DNA from: DASQMT01 sp963835735
GTDB lineage: Bacteria > Actinomycetota > Thermoleophilia > Solirubrobacterales > Solirubrobacteraceae
Direction of reading: 5' to 3'
Assembly: GCA_963835735.1 (NCBI GenBank)
Contig: CAWIGP010000007.1
Span: 310,001 to 374,000, forward strand
DNA: 64,000 bases
Shown: one piece after another, positions 1 through 8,419 of the stretch
How the letters are laid out: each line of letters opens with the position of its first letter
How positions within the stretch are numbered: the first letter of the stretch is position 1
Program-made: the position numbers and the translations under genes
Notes under the pieces: model-generated
The model's database searches: none
Seen by the model: only the letters and a program-made list of their open reading frames with translations
What the model was told of the DNA's origin: nothing

Positions 1-1236
1 GTCGACGCCGCGGTCGGCGAACGCGCTGCCGCCCGCATAGGTCCGCGCGATGCACGGGGTCGCCTCGGCGGCCTTGTTGCCCCAGTCGCTGCAGGTCTTG
101 CGCTTGTACGCGCCACTGCCCAGCACGTGGTTGCCCGACGCGCCGCCGGAGTTGACCGGATCCTCGAACGAGCCGCCCGGGTTGAGCCCCTCGGCTTCGA
201 TCGTGGCGTTGAAACCGTCGACGTTGAGCACCGGGATGAGGTAGGTCCGGGCGCCTTGCACGATCGCGCGCAGCTCGGGATGACCGGCCTTGTAACCGTT
301 GACGAGCTCGAGCGCGAACTCGATCGTCGCCTCGTTCGCCGGCCACTCGCGCGCGTGGTGGGTCCCGACCATGACGTACTCCGGCCGCCCGTCGGCCGGC
401 GCGCGGACGTTCTCGGCGATCTCCACGCCCATGATCTGGCGCCCCTCGAGCGAGCGGAGCGGGAGCGTGAACGTACGCACCAGGCCCGGGTTGGCGTCGG
501 CGAGCGCCTTCATCTCGAGCTCGTGCTCGGGCAGCGTCCGGTAGCTGGTGCGGCCGCTGGGGATGGCCGTCGCCTTCAGCCTGCGTGCCGCGTCTGCGCG
601 GCGGTTCGCGCGGTCCCGGCGGAGCACGTCGCCGATCCGGACCTCGAACGAGAAGCCCGCTTCGCGCAGCCTGCGCTCGTCGGCCGCCGAGTGCAGGAGC
701 ACGTCTTGATACGACGGCGTCGGGTGGTCGGTCGTGTCGAGCCCGAGCGCCGCGAGCCGCAGCCGATCGTCCGCGCCACCGAACCGCACGCGCACGAGCC
801 GCAGCGCGTAGCCGTCGTCCGGCGTGAGGTCGGCCTCGACCCAGCGCACGCGGATCGTGCCCGTCCTCCCGTCGCCCGAGCGGCGGCAGACCTGCAGCGT
901 CACGCGCTGCCCGCGGCCGATGCGGGAGTCGGCGAGCTCGTCGGCGCCCGGTCCCGCGCCGGCGTTGAGCACGCGCCCGCCGGCGACCAGCGCGAGATCC
1001 CAGTCGGAGCGGCCCGGGCCGTCGAGCCGGGCGCTCACGAACCCGTCCGCCGGAGCGGTCACGGACGTGCGTGCCACGCCCGTCCCGCGGACCGGCCGCG
1101 TGACGCACTGCTGCCGCTCGGCGGCGGGGATCGTGACCCGGAGCGTCTGCGCTCCGGCCGGCTTCGGCGGCGCGGCGACGGCCGGGCCGGCGCTGAGCGC
1201 CAGCGCAGCCGTCGCGAAAGCCAGTCGCGCCCTCAA
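1..1236 (-). CDS. M14 family zinc carboxypeptidase, cut by window edge
   Basis: Secreted-type metallocarboxypeptidase of peptidase family M14, expected to trim C-terminal residues from peptides outside the cell. The frame opens at a TTG (1236) and starts with a hydrophobic Ala/Leu signal peptide (about residues 5-22). A beta-rich domain of pre-peptidase type follows (about 30-150), then the catalytic domain. The zinc HxxE is H294-A-R-E297 within THHAREW, and NVDGFN follows near 338. 412 residues are visible; the third zinc histidine, the catalytic glutamate and the C terminus lie beyond position 1. The ATG at 1247 is out of frame and meets a stop after four codons, so TTG is the best start. 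The same-strand gene upstream is another M14 enzyme, suggesting a locally duplicated secreted peptidase function. Confidence 0.85.
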   Translation of the reverse strand, partial: MRARLAFATAALALSAGPAVAAPPKPAGAQTLRVTIPAAERQQCVTRPVRGTGVARTSVTAPADGFVSARLDGPGRSDWDLALVAGGRVLNAGAGPGADELADSRIGRGQRVTLQVCRRSGDGRTGTIRVRWVEADLTPDDGYALRLVRVRFGGADDRLRLAALGLDTTDHPTPSYQDVLLHSAADERRLREAGFSFEVRIGDVLRRDRANRRADAARRLKATAIPSGRTSYRTLPEHELEMKALADANPGLVRTFTLPLRSLEGRQIMGVEIAENVRAPADGRPEYVMVGTHHAREWPANEATIEFALELVNGYKAGHPELRAIVQGARTYLIPVLNVDGFNATIEAEGLNPGGSFEDPVNSGGASGNHVLGSGAYKRKTCSDWGNKAAEATPCIARTYAGGSAFADRGVD

Positions 1237-1256
1237 GGGCCGAGCATAACCGCGCC

Positions 1257-1276
1257 GGGCCGCCCGCAGGCGGCCC
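1257..1276 (-). terminator. Hairpin after the large M14 gene
   Basis: A perfect 8-bp stem, GGGCCGCC at 1257-1264 and GGCGGCCC at 1269-1276, closes a 4-base loop 13 bases past the stop of the 1054-residue carboxypeptidase and just before the next M14 gene. There is no T tract, so it may attenuate or terminate transcription, but that is inferred from position and stem strength only. Confidence 0.45.
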
Positions 1277-1289
1277 GACGCGCTGATGC

Positions 1290-4200
1290 CTACCTGCCGC
1301 GCCCGGACAGGTGCTGGAGGACCTTCTCCATGAACACCTTCCGGTTCTCGGCGCCGTCGATCGCCTCGAACCCGAACGCGGCGTACACGCTGTCGCGTGT
1401 GCCGACCAGCGGGGCCTCCTCGAACAGCTCGTTGGAGATCACCCAGCCGTCGATCGGGTTCGGCGTCGCCTCCGGCGGCGGACCCACGGTCCAGGCGCCG
1501 AAGTCGCCCTCGAGCTGCGTCTCGTTCACGGTCGCGCCGTCGGCGCTCACCGTGATGTCGTCGACGAACACGCCGAGGTCGAGCGTCCCCCAGTCCGTGA
1601 TGACGCTGATCGCGACCTCGATCTGCTTGCCGGCGTAGGCGGAGAGGTCGATCTTCCAGTCCTCCCAGCCTTCGGACTGACCGGTCGCTCCCCACCACTG
1701 ACCGGTGGTGCCGGTCGGGTCGCAGCCGTCCGGATCCGCCGCGTTGAGCCGCTGGTAGTGGCCCAGGAACGGATGCAGCGGGTTCTCGCCGGCGCTCCAG
1801 CCGTTTCCGCACGACGAGTTCGCGGCCGACGCGCCGGTGCTCTGACTGTTATGGCCGTTGGCGTCCGGCAGCGTCGTCCAGTTGTCGGTCCCGACCTCGT
1901 GCACCTCGACCGCCAGGAAGTCCCAGTCCGCCTCCAGCAGGTAGCTGGTCTTGAACTGGAGCTCAGCGCTGGTCTTGCCGGTCAGGTCGATCTCCTGGCG
2001 CAGGCGCTTGAACGCCCCGCTGTCGGCGCCCGAGAACGCGTACTGCGTCCCGCTCGTCGGCTGGAACGGCCCGGGCGCGCCCTTGCGATCCCACACGCCG
2101 AGCGCCGCGGACTCGAAGTCCGGGAACTCGTCGGGCGGGAGGATCGAGCTCGTGATGCCCAGCGTCGCCGAGTGGTACTGGTTCGCCGCGCTGCCGGCTC
2201 CGTTGAGCGCGAAGCTCAGCGGCTCGAACGGCGAGGACACGCCGAGCACGTCGAGGAGGTTGCCCTCGGCGTCGGTCGACGTCCCGCCGCTCACGTACAC
2301 GGCTCCGCCCAGCCAGTACTGGAGGAAGTCGTTGTTCGGCGGGATGCATCCGTCCGGTCCGGCCGTCTGGAACGGATCGCCGTCGCACCAGCGGCCACCC
2401 GGACCCTCGTCCCCCTCCGGGAAGTCGAAGTTCCGGAACTCGACCGCCGTCGGCAGCGCGTACTGGTGGCCGGCGTTCTGCCCGGTGAAGAACAGCTTGC
2501 CGCCCTCGTTCATGTAGTCGCGCGCGTCGACCATCTGCTCAACGCCGAGGCGGGCGAAGCCCGTACCGCCCGGCTGGGTCGGCATGCGGGTGAGGAAGTC
2601 GTCGCCCGTGTACCAGACGACGAGGTCGTAGTGCGACAGGACGCCGAGCGGATGGGCGGAGTGGCTGCCCTGGTCGTCGGTGTCGTAGAGGTCGTAGCCG
2701 ACGTCGAGCGCGTCCAGCGCGTCGGTGTAGTACGACAGGTACTGCGGCGGCCCGCCGATCGGCGGGAACGGGTTGGCCCCGGTGCGGTTCTCGGCCCCGA
2801 GCACGAGCACGTCGTTGCGCGACTCGACCTCGGCGTCGTAGGTGAACGAGTCCGACTCGCGGTCGCGGAACACGCTCTCGAACCAGACCTCCACCTTGTC
2901 GCCCGGCTTGGTGCCGCGCACCGTCCCGCGCAGCCGCTGGTAGTACTCGCCCCGCTCCTTCGCGTAGCGCTCACCGCCGCGGAACCTCTGCGTGAACGTG
3001 GTGTGGGTCCGGCCGTCGTTGATCTTGTACTTCATGACGATCGGGCCGAGCGACCGCTTGGCCGTCACCTGGACCGGTTGCGGATCCCCGTAGGACTCCT
3101 GGAACGCGTCGACGTAGAAGTCCTCGACGGTGTTCCCGAGGTGCGAGTCAGGGTTCGCCGGATCCTCGGCGGACTCGGCGAGGTCGATCGTGAACGCCTT
3201 GTGGCGCTGCCATTCCTTCTCGATCGAGGCCTCGTCGTCCTCGTACTCGAACCCGGTCACGCCGGGCAGGTGGGAGTTCGTGCCCTCGGGCGTGTACGCG
3301 AGGATGCCGTACGTGTTGTAGGCGGTGTCCAGCGTGTCGCCGTTCGTGATGTACAGCTCGGCGCCGAGGTCCGGGTCGAACTGCTCCTGCTCGTCCTTGA
3401 TCGCCGACAGCTCGCCGTCTGAGCCGGCCAGCGCCGTGAAGATCGAGTGGTCGGGCGTGCGGGTGAAGATCTGGTTGCCCTGCGGGTAGAGCAGCAGCTC
3501 GGCCGCGGTGTGGTCGTTCTTCTCGAACTTGAAGTCGACCAGCTTGAACAGCTTCAGCATCGCCTTGGTCTCGGGCTCGGACGCCGGGCCGGAACCGCGA
3601 TACGTCTCGGACGGCAAGTCGGGCGACGAACCCTCGTTGTCCATGCCCCAGCTCTCGGGGAAGTTGCGGTTCGGGTCGACGCCGTCGTTGGACTCGCCCC
3701 GGATCCCGTCACCGTCGTTGTCGGCCATGTTCTTGCGCCACAGCCGGTTGTTCTCGGTGAACGTGTACTCGTACCCGTCGGGGTTGTTCACGCAGACGAA
3801 CCACAGCTCGCGCGTGTTGACGAGTCGCGTGACCTGCTCGTCGGAGCCGTAGTTGTCGACGAAGTAGTCGAGCGAGCGCCGGCACGTCTCGCCCGCGAGC
3901 CACTCTCGCGCGTGCTGCATCGCGTTGTACAGCACGGCCGGGCGTGAGTTGTCCCGCGTCTGCTTGGCGTTCCGCGTGACCTTCAGCGCGACGATGTCGC
4001 GCCCGAGGTGGGACTTGCCGATCACGACGCGCTTGACGATCGACTTCTGCGTCAGGCGGTCGTACTGCTCGAGGTACTGCTCCTTGCCGTCGCCGGGCAC
4101 GCGGTCGAAGCGCGTCCAGACGCTCCACTGCGCGTCGCTCCCCGTGTAGGGCTGCGTCTGCGCCGTGCGCGCGCGGGCGCGCTTGCCGGACGCGCCCTTG

Positions 4201-4454
4201 GCCACACGCGTGACCTTGACGTTCTCCCCCTCGGCGAACTTGCGCAGCTGCGACGCGGTGCCGAAGACCTCGACGACGCCGCCGCGGCGGCCCTCGGTGA
4301 CGTCGAAGCCGGCCAGCGCCAGCTTCTCCAGGTTCGCGGGCGTCGCCGCCACGCGATAGCCGCGGATCGGATCGCGCGAGTCCGCCTGTGCGGTCGCGTC
4401 GACGCCGAGCCCGGCAACTGCTGCAAGCAGCACGCCTGCAACACGTCTTCTCAT
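1290..4454 (-). CDS. Large secreted M14 carboxypeptidase with immune inhibitor A-like C-terminal region
   Basis: Secreted zinc carboxypeptidase of 1054 residues, about three times the length of a bare M14 domain. I chose the ATG at 4454, not upstream in-frame codons, because GGAGG lies six bases before it and the protein then begins with a clear signal peptide (basic start, hydrophobic core, Ala-rich cleavage region near residue 24). The catalytic HxxE is H181-A-R-E184 in MQHAREW; a distal histidine occurs in KNDHTAAELLLYPQG and a glutamate-bearing GFEYEDD segment near 395 fits the catalytic Glu region. The C-terminal third (roughly 770-1000), with FVDDITV near its end, resembles the MAM/immune inhibitor A fold found on secreted proteases. 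The promoter region faces the enoyl-CoA hydratase gene. Confidence 0.9.
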   Translation of the reverse strand: MRRRVAGVLLAAVAGLGVDATAQADSRDPIRGYRVAATPANLEKLALAGFDVTEGRRGGVVEVFGTASQLRKFAEGENVKVTRVAKGASGKRARARTAQTQPYTGSDAQWSVWTRFDRVPGDGKEQYLEQYDRLTQKSIVKRVVIGKSHLGRDIVALKVTRNAKQTRDNSRPAVLYNAMQHAREWLAGETCRRSLDYFVDNYGSDEQVTRLVNTRELWFVCVNNPDGYEYTFTENNRLWRKNMADNDGDGIRGESNDGVDPNRNFPESWGMDNEGSSPDLPSETYRGSGPASEPETKAMLKLFKLVDFKFEKNDHTAAELLLYPQGNQIFTRTPDHSIFTALAGSDGELSAIKDEQEQFDPDLGAELYITNGDTLDTAYNTYGILAYTPEGTNSHLPGVTGFEYEDDEASIEKEWQRHKAFTIDLAESAEDPANPDSHLGNTVEDFYVDAFQESYGDPQPVQVTAKRSLGPIVMKYKINDGRTHTTFTQRFRGGERYAKERGEYYQRLRGTVRGTKPGDKVEVWFESVFRDRESDSFTYDAEVESRNDVLVLGAENRTGANPFPPIGGPPQYLSYYTDALDALDVGYDLYDTDDQGSHSAHPLGVLSHYDLVVWYTGDDFLTRMPTQPGGTGFARLGVEQMVDARDYMNEGGKLFFTGQNAGHQYALPTAVEFRNFDFPEGDEGPGGRWCDGDPFQTAGPDGCIPPNNDFLQYWLGGAVYVSGGTSTDAEGNLLDVLGVSSPFEPLSFALNGAGSAANQYHSATLGITSSILPPDEFPDFESAALGVWDRKGAPGPFQPTSGTQYAFSGADSGAFKRLRQEIDLTGKTSAELQFKTSYLLEADWDFLAVEVHEVGTDNWTTLPDANGHNSQSTGASAANSSCGNGWSAGENPLHPFLGHYQRLNAADPDGCDPTGTTGQWWGATGQSEGWEDWKIDLSAYAGKQIEVAISVITDWGTLDLGVFVDDITVSADGATVNETQLEGDFGAWTVGPPPEATPNPIDGWVISNELFEEAPLVGTRDSVYAAFGFEAIDGAENRKVFMEKVLQHLSGRGR

Positions 4455-4560
4455 GTGCCCCTCCAAGGAACGTTTGAGGCGGCTCCCCTCCGTGCCGCCC
4501 GCGTTGGCGCGGGAATGTATCGGTCGCCGCAAGCGCGCGGGTGGTTAGGCTGCCGCAGCG

Positions 4561-5346
4561 ATGGCCTACGAGACGATCCGGTTCGAGACGGAGCGCGGCA
4601 TCGCGACGATCGCGCTGGACCAGCCCGAGACGCGCAACGCGCTGTCCGATCAGCTCCTGGACGAGCTGCTCGACGCGTTCGGCGCCGCCCGCGCGGATCC
4701 CGAGGTGCGCTGCGTCGTGCTCACCTCGACGCACGAGAAGGTCTTCTCGAGCGGCGGGAACCTGGCGGGCTTCGCCGCCGACGCGCCGCTGATCCAGAAG
4801 CACTACGAGGTCGGCGCGCGCTTCCCGCGGCTGTTCCGTGCGATCGGCGAGCTCGGCAAGCCGACGCTGTGCGCCGCCAACGGGCACGTGCTCGCCGGCG
4901 CGCTCGGTCTCGCGCTCGCGTGCGACCTGATCGTCGCGCGCGAGGGCGTTCGGTTCGGGACGCCGGAGATCGGCGTCGGCGTGTTCCCGTTCATGATCAT
5001 GGCGCTGATCTACCGCAACGTCGGGCGTAAGAAGACGAACGAGCTGCTGCTGCTGGGAGAGCAGATCCCCGCCGAGGAGGCGTGGCGGATCGGGCTCGTC
5101 AACCGGGTCGTGCCCGCGGACGAGTTCGACGCGGCGGTCGCCGACTGGGCCGAGAAGCTGGCGTCCAAGTCGCCGGTGATGATGCGGCTCGGCAAGGACG
5201 CGATGTACCGCCAGCAGGACATGGCGTTCGCCGATGCGCTCGAGTTCCTGCAGTCCCAGCTCACGCTCGCGTTCTCCACCGAGGACATCCAGGAGGGCGT
5301 GAAGGCGTTCTTCGAGAAGCGCGATCCGATCTGGACGGGGCGGTGA
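4561..5346 (+). CDS. Enoyl-CoA hydratase/isomerase family protein
   Basis: Crotonase-fold enzyme of 261 residues, the normal family length, acting on acyl-CoA thioesters in the cytoplasm. The oxyanion-hole segments are visible as FSSGGNLAGF (62-71) and ANGHVLAGALGLALACD (106-122), and the glutamate of GTPEIG (E136) matches the catalytic Glu144 region of rat hydratase. The usual GAGGTQ stretch after it is replaced by VFPFMIMAL, so the exact reaction (hydration, isomerisation or thioester hydrolysis) cannot be read from sequence. Its TGA stop overlaps the GTG start of the arginase-like gene, so the two are translationally coupled. No convincing Shine-Dalgarno precedes the ATG. Confidence 0.85.
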   Translation: MAYETIRFETERGIATIALDQPETRNALSDQLLDELLDAFGAARADPEVRCVVLTSTHEKVFSSGGNLAGFAADAPLIQKHYEVGARFPRLFRAIGELGKPTLCAANGHVLAGALGLALACDLIVAREGVRFGTPEIGVGVFPFMIMALIYRNVGRKKTNELLLLGEQIPAEEAWRIGLVNRVVPADEFDAAVADWAEKLASKSPVMMRLGKDAMYRQQDMAFADALEFLQSQLTLAFSTEDIQEGVKAFFEKRDPIWTGR

Positions 5347-6119
5347 GCGCCCGGATCACGGTCCTGCGCGGGCGCACGTCCGACCGCTCGGCCGACGGCG
5401 TCCGCGGCGCCCAGGCGCTCGGTGAGGCGCTCGCCGCGCGGCACGGCACCGAGGCGGCGCTCGTGGGCGAGCCGGGCCCGCCCCGCGAGGCGCGCTGGGA
5501 GGAGGACCTGCGCGACGGGCGCGAGGCGATCGCGGCCGCCGGCGCCGCGCTGGAGTCCACGCTCGGCGCGGGCGCGTTCCCCGTGCTGCTCGCCTCGGAC
5601 TGCTCGATCGCGATCGCGACGCTGCCGGCGCTGGCGCGACTCGAGCCGGACGCGCACGTGCTCTGGCTCGACGCCCACGGCGACTTCAATACGCCGGACA
5701 CGACGGCTTCCGGCTACCTGGGCGGGATGTCGCTCGCGGCGGCCTGCGGCCGCTGGGACGCGGGCTTCGGTCCGGGGATCGACCCGCGCCGCGTCGTGCT
5801 CTCCGACGGCCGCGATCTCGACGCGCCCGAGCGCGAGGAGATGGAACGCGCCGGGCTGCGTCGCGTGCCGCCGGCCGACGTGGCGCCGGCGGTGCGCGGA
5901 TCGCGTCTGTTCGTGCACGTCGACCTCGACGTGCTCGACCCCTCGGAGATGGCGTTCAGCTTCCCGGCGGCCCACGGGATGGAGCTCGGCGCGCTGCGCG
6001 CGCTGCTCGCCGACGTCGCGCGCGCGGCCGACGTCGTCGGAGTCGAGGTCGCCTCGATCGCGTCGCCCGGCGCGGCGGCGCGGCTGGCCGGCATGCTCGA
6101 GCCCGTCCTCGCCCGCTAG
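5343..6119 (+). CDS. Arginase/agmatinase-family protein with altered metal motif
   Basis: Ureohydrolase-fold protein of 258 residues, starting at GTG 5343 inside the stop of the preceding gene (GTGA overlap). The two acidic metal motifs are intact: DAHGD at D110-H112-D114 and DLDVLDP at D194-D196-D199. The first motif, normally GGDHS with a metal-ligand histidine, reads ASDCS (D86, C87), so the histidine is a cysteine. The family hydrolyses guanidino C-N bonds such as arginine or agmatine with two Mn ions; the substitution makes metal occupancy and substrate uncertain, so I do not assign arginase. Coupling to an enoyl-CoA hydratase gives no clear pathway. Its TAG stop shares a CTAG with the convergent SDR gene. 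Confidence 0.8.
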   Translation: MSARITVLRGRTSDRSADGVRGAQALGEALAARHGTEAALVGEPGPPREARWEEDLRDGREAIAAAGAALESTLGAGAFPVLLASDCSIAIATLPALARLEPDAHVLWLDAHGDFNTPDTTASGYLGGMSLAAACGRWDAGFGPGIDPRRVVLSDGRDLDAPEREEMERAGLRRVPPADVAPAVRGSRLFVHVDLDVLDPSEMAFSFPAAHGMELGALRALLADVARAADVVGVEVASIASPGAAARLAGMLEPVLAR

Positions 6120-6757
6120 CCGTGCACCACCTCGCGCTCCCAGGCGCCGGCCGGTTGGGTGTGCAGGCGCCAGTAGTGCTCGGCGATGTCGTCGGGGTCG
6201 TACGCCGTGCCGGGGGCGACCGTGCCGGCGACGGTGATCGTCGCGACGTGCACGCCCGCGTACTGCGTCTGCAGCAGCTCCGTGAGCGCGCGCACGCCGG
6301 CCTTGCCGAGCGAGAGGCTCGCGACGTCCCGCACCGGTTCGGGCATCCCGCCGGTGAGGAGGATCGTGCCGCCGCCCGCATCGGCCATGCGCGGGCCGAT
6401 GTGCGCTACGGCCGTGATCGCGCCGACGACGTTCACCGCCCAGGCGTCGAGGTGCTCCTCCGCGCTCAGGTCGCCGACCGCGTCGGACTGGATCAGCGCC
6501 GCGTTGTAGACGAGCACCTCGGGGACGCCGAGGCGATCGACAATCGCGTCCAGCGAGCCGCGCAGCGCCGTCTCGTCGGTCACGTCCGCCGTCGCCCCGA
6601 ACGCGACGCCGTCCTGCTTCTCCACGGCGGCCGCGGCGGCGTCGACGGTCGCCTCGGAGCGCGCGATCACGCCGACCGGCATCCCCTCCCTGGCGAGCCG
6701 GCGGGCGACGGCGGTCCCGAGCCCCGGGCCGGCTCCGATGACGATCGCTCCTGGCAT
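6116..6757 (-). CDS. SDR-family oxidoreductase lacking the catalytic tyrosine
   Basis: Short-chain dehydrogenase fold, 213 residues, slightly short for the family. The nucleotide-binding glycine motif is GAGPGLG (8-14), the cofactor-stabilising asparagine motif is NAA (85-87), and the lysine is K152. The active-site tyrosine expected four residues before it is L148 (segment SLSLGK), and the catalytic serine region reads TGG. The Rossmann fold and NAD(P) binding are therefore supported, but classical alcohol/ketone oxidoreduction is doubtful. It is divergent from the acyl-CoA carboxylase gene across an 87-bp spacer holding a palindromic operator, so the two are probably co-regulated. Ends convergently with the arginase-like gene. 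Confidence 0.8.
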   Translation of the reverse strand: MPGAIVIGAGPGLGTAVARRLAREGMPVGVIARSEATVDAAAAAVEKQDGVAFGATADVTDETALRGSLDAIVDRLGVPEVLVYNAALIQSDAVGDLSAEEHLDAWAVNVVGAITAVAHIGPRMADAGGGTILLTGGMPEPVRDVASLSLGKAGVRALTELLQTQYAGVHVATITVAGTVAPGTAYDPDDIAEHYWRLHTQPAGAWEREVVHG

Positions 6758-6784
6758 GGCGTGCTACCTCTGGCGTCCGAAGAT

Positions 6785-6813
6785 GGTTGCTTATGCAAGC
6801 ATGGTAAGCAACC
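6785..6813. promoter_or_regulatory. Palindromic operator between SDR and acyl-CoA carboxylase
   Basis: GGTTGCTTA (6785-6793) is repeated as its exact inverse TAAGCAACC (6805-6813) with an 11-base spacer that itself contains TGCAAGCA. The site lies in the divergent promoter between the start codons at 6757 and 6845. The arm length and spacing suit a dimeric TetR-type repressor. Which regulator binds is unknown; no regulator gene is adjacent. Confidence 0.75.
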
Positions 6814-6844
6814 GGCGCCCGCGATCGGATAGAACTTCCCGCTC

Positions 6845-8419
6845 GTGAGCGCCGAACCCGCACCTCCCAGCCGCCTGCGCTCGCTCGCCGAGGACCTGCA
6901 CGAGCGGCGCGAGCGGGCCAAGCTCGGCGGCGGCGAGGAGAAGATCGCGCGCCAGCACGAGGCCGGCAAGCTGACGGCGCGCGAGCGGATCGCGCTGCTG
7001 GTCGACGACGGCACGTTCACCGAGCTCGGCATCCACGCGCAGCCGCACTTCTCCCAGCGGGCGATGGAGGGCCGCGACGCCCCCGCCGACGGCGTGATCA
7101 CCGGCTACGGCCGCGTCGACGGGCGGATGGTCGCCGTCTGTGCGTACGACTTCACCGTGATGGCCGGGGCGATGGGGATGACCGGCGAGATCAAGGTCAC
7201 GCGCCTGCGCGAGCTGGCGCTCACCCACCGGATCCCGTTCGTGTGGCTGCTCGACTCCGCCGGCGCGCGGATCCAGGAGGCGGTCGGCTCGCTGTTCGCC
7301 GGCTCCGGCCACCTGTTCCGCGAGGAGGTCGTGATGAGCGGGGTGATCCCGCAGGTCGCGGCGCTGATGGGGCCCTGCGCAGCGGGCACCGCCTACATCC
7401 CGGGGCTCGCCGACTTCGTCCCGATGGTGCGCGGGCGCGGCTCGATGGCGCTCGCCGGTCCGCACCTCGTGCGCGCGGCGATCGGGGAGGACGTGACGCA
7501 GGAGGAGCTCGGCGGCTCGCGCGTGCACACGCGCAAGTCGGGCGTGGGGGACATCGAGGTCGCCGACGACGAGGAGTGCATCGCGGTCATCAAGGCGTAT
7601 CTCTCCTACTTCCCGTCGCACTGCGAGGAGCGCCCGCCGGTGTCGTCCGTGACCGATCCGGTCGACCGGATGGACGAGGAGCTGCTCGACGTGCTCCCCG
7701 ACACCAACCGCAAGCCCTACGACATGTACGACGTGATCCGGCGGATCGTCGACGGGGGAGAGTGGCTCGACGTCAAGGGCGCCTGGGCGCGCACGATCAT
7801 CACCTGCCTGGCGCGGATGGGCGGGCGGCCGGTCGGGATCGTCGCCAACCAGCCGAAGCAGCTCGGCGGGATCCTCGACAACGACTCCGCCGACAAGGCG
7901 GCGCGCTTCGTGAACCTGTGCAACGCGTTCGGGATCCCGCTGCTGTTCCTGCAGGACGTGCCCGGCTTCATGGTCGGCACGAAGGTCGAGGCGGCGGGCA
8001 TCATCCGCCACGGCGCGAAGATGCTCCACGCGGTCGCGGCCGCGACCGTGCCGAAGATCACGGTCGTGCTGCGCAAGGCGTACGGCGCCGGCTACTACGT
8101 GATGTGCGGGCGTGCGTACGAGCCCGACCTGATCGTCGCCTGGCCGACCGCGGAGATCTCCGTCATGGGCGCCGAGGGGGCGGTCGAGATCGTGTTCCGC
8201 AAGCAGGTCGAGGAGGCCGACGACCCGGTCGCGAAGAAGGCCGAGCTGATCGAGGCGTACCGGTCGCTGATCGACGTCTACGTGGCCGCCCGCAACGACA
8301 TGATCGACGACGTGATCGACCCGCGCGAGACGCGGCCGACGATCATCCGGGCGCTCGAGCTCGCGGAGGGCAAGCGCGTAGCGCGGCCGTGGAAGCGGCA
8401 CGGCGTCGTGCCGGTCTGA
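6845..8419 (+). CDS. Acyl-CoA carboxylase, carboxyltransferase (beta) subunit
   Basis: Carboxyltransferase of a biotin-dependent acyl-CoA carboxylase (propionyl-, methylcrotonyl- or related CoA), transferring carboxyl from carboxybiotin to acyl-CoA in the cytoplasm. 524 residues, the normal length. The N-terminal segment ending GKLTARERI leads into two crotonase-like halves; the first carries the SAGARIQEAV and GPCAAGTAYIPG segments, the second QPKQLGGILD and FLQDVPGFMVG, typical of PccB/MccB proteins. Start is GTG 6845, just after the operator at 6785-6813. No biotin carboxylase partner is in the window. It abuts the convergent methyltransferase through a TGATCA shared by the two stops without overlap. 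Confidence 0.92.
   Translation: MSAEPAPPSRLRSLAEDLHERRERAKLGGGEEKIARQHEAGKLTARERIALLVDDGTFTELGIHAQPHFSQRAMEGRDAPADGVITGYGRVDGRMVAVCAYDFTVMAGAMGMTGEIKVTRLRELALTHRIPFVWLLDSAGARIQEAVGSLFAGSGHLFREEVVMSGVIPQVAALMGPCAAGTAYIPGLADFVPMVRGRGSMALAGPHLVRAAIGEDVTQEELGGSRVHTRKSGVGDIEVADDEECIAVIKAYLSYFPSHCEERPPVSSVTDPVDRMDEELLDVLPDTNRKPYDMYDVIRRIVDGGEWLDVKGAWARTIITCLARMGGRPVGIVANQPKQLGGILDNDSADKAARFVNLCNAFGIPLLFLQDVPGFMVGTKVEAAGIIRHGAKMLHAVAAATVPKITVVLRKAYGAGYYVMCGRAYEPDLIVAWPTAEISVMGAEGAVEIVFRKQVEEADDPVAKKAELIEAYRSLIDVYVAARNDMIDDVIDPRETRPTIIRALELAEGKRVARPWKRHGVVPV

Noticed and set aside
127..1638. Very long open frame on the plus strand across the first M14 gene
   Set aside because: It is Arg/Pro-rich with no domain sense, typical antisense shadow in GC-rich DNA; the minus-strand frame has clear M14 motifs.
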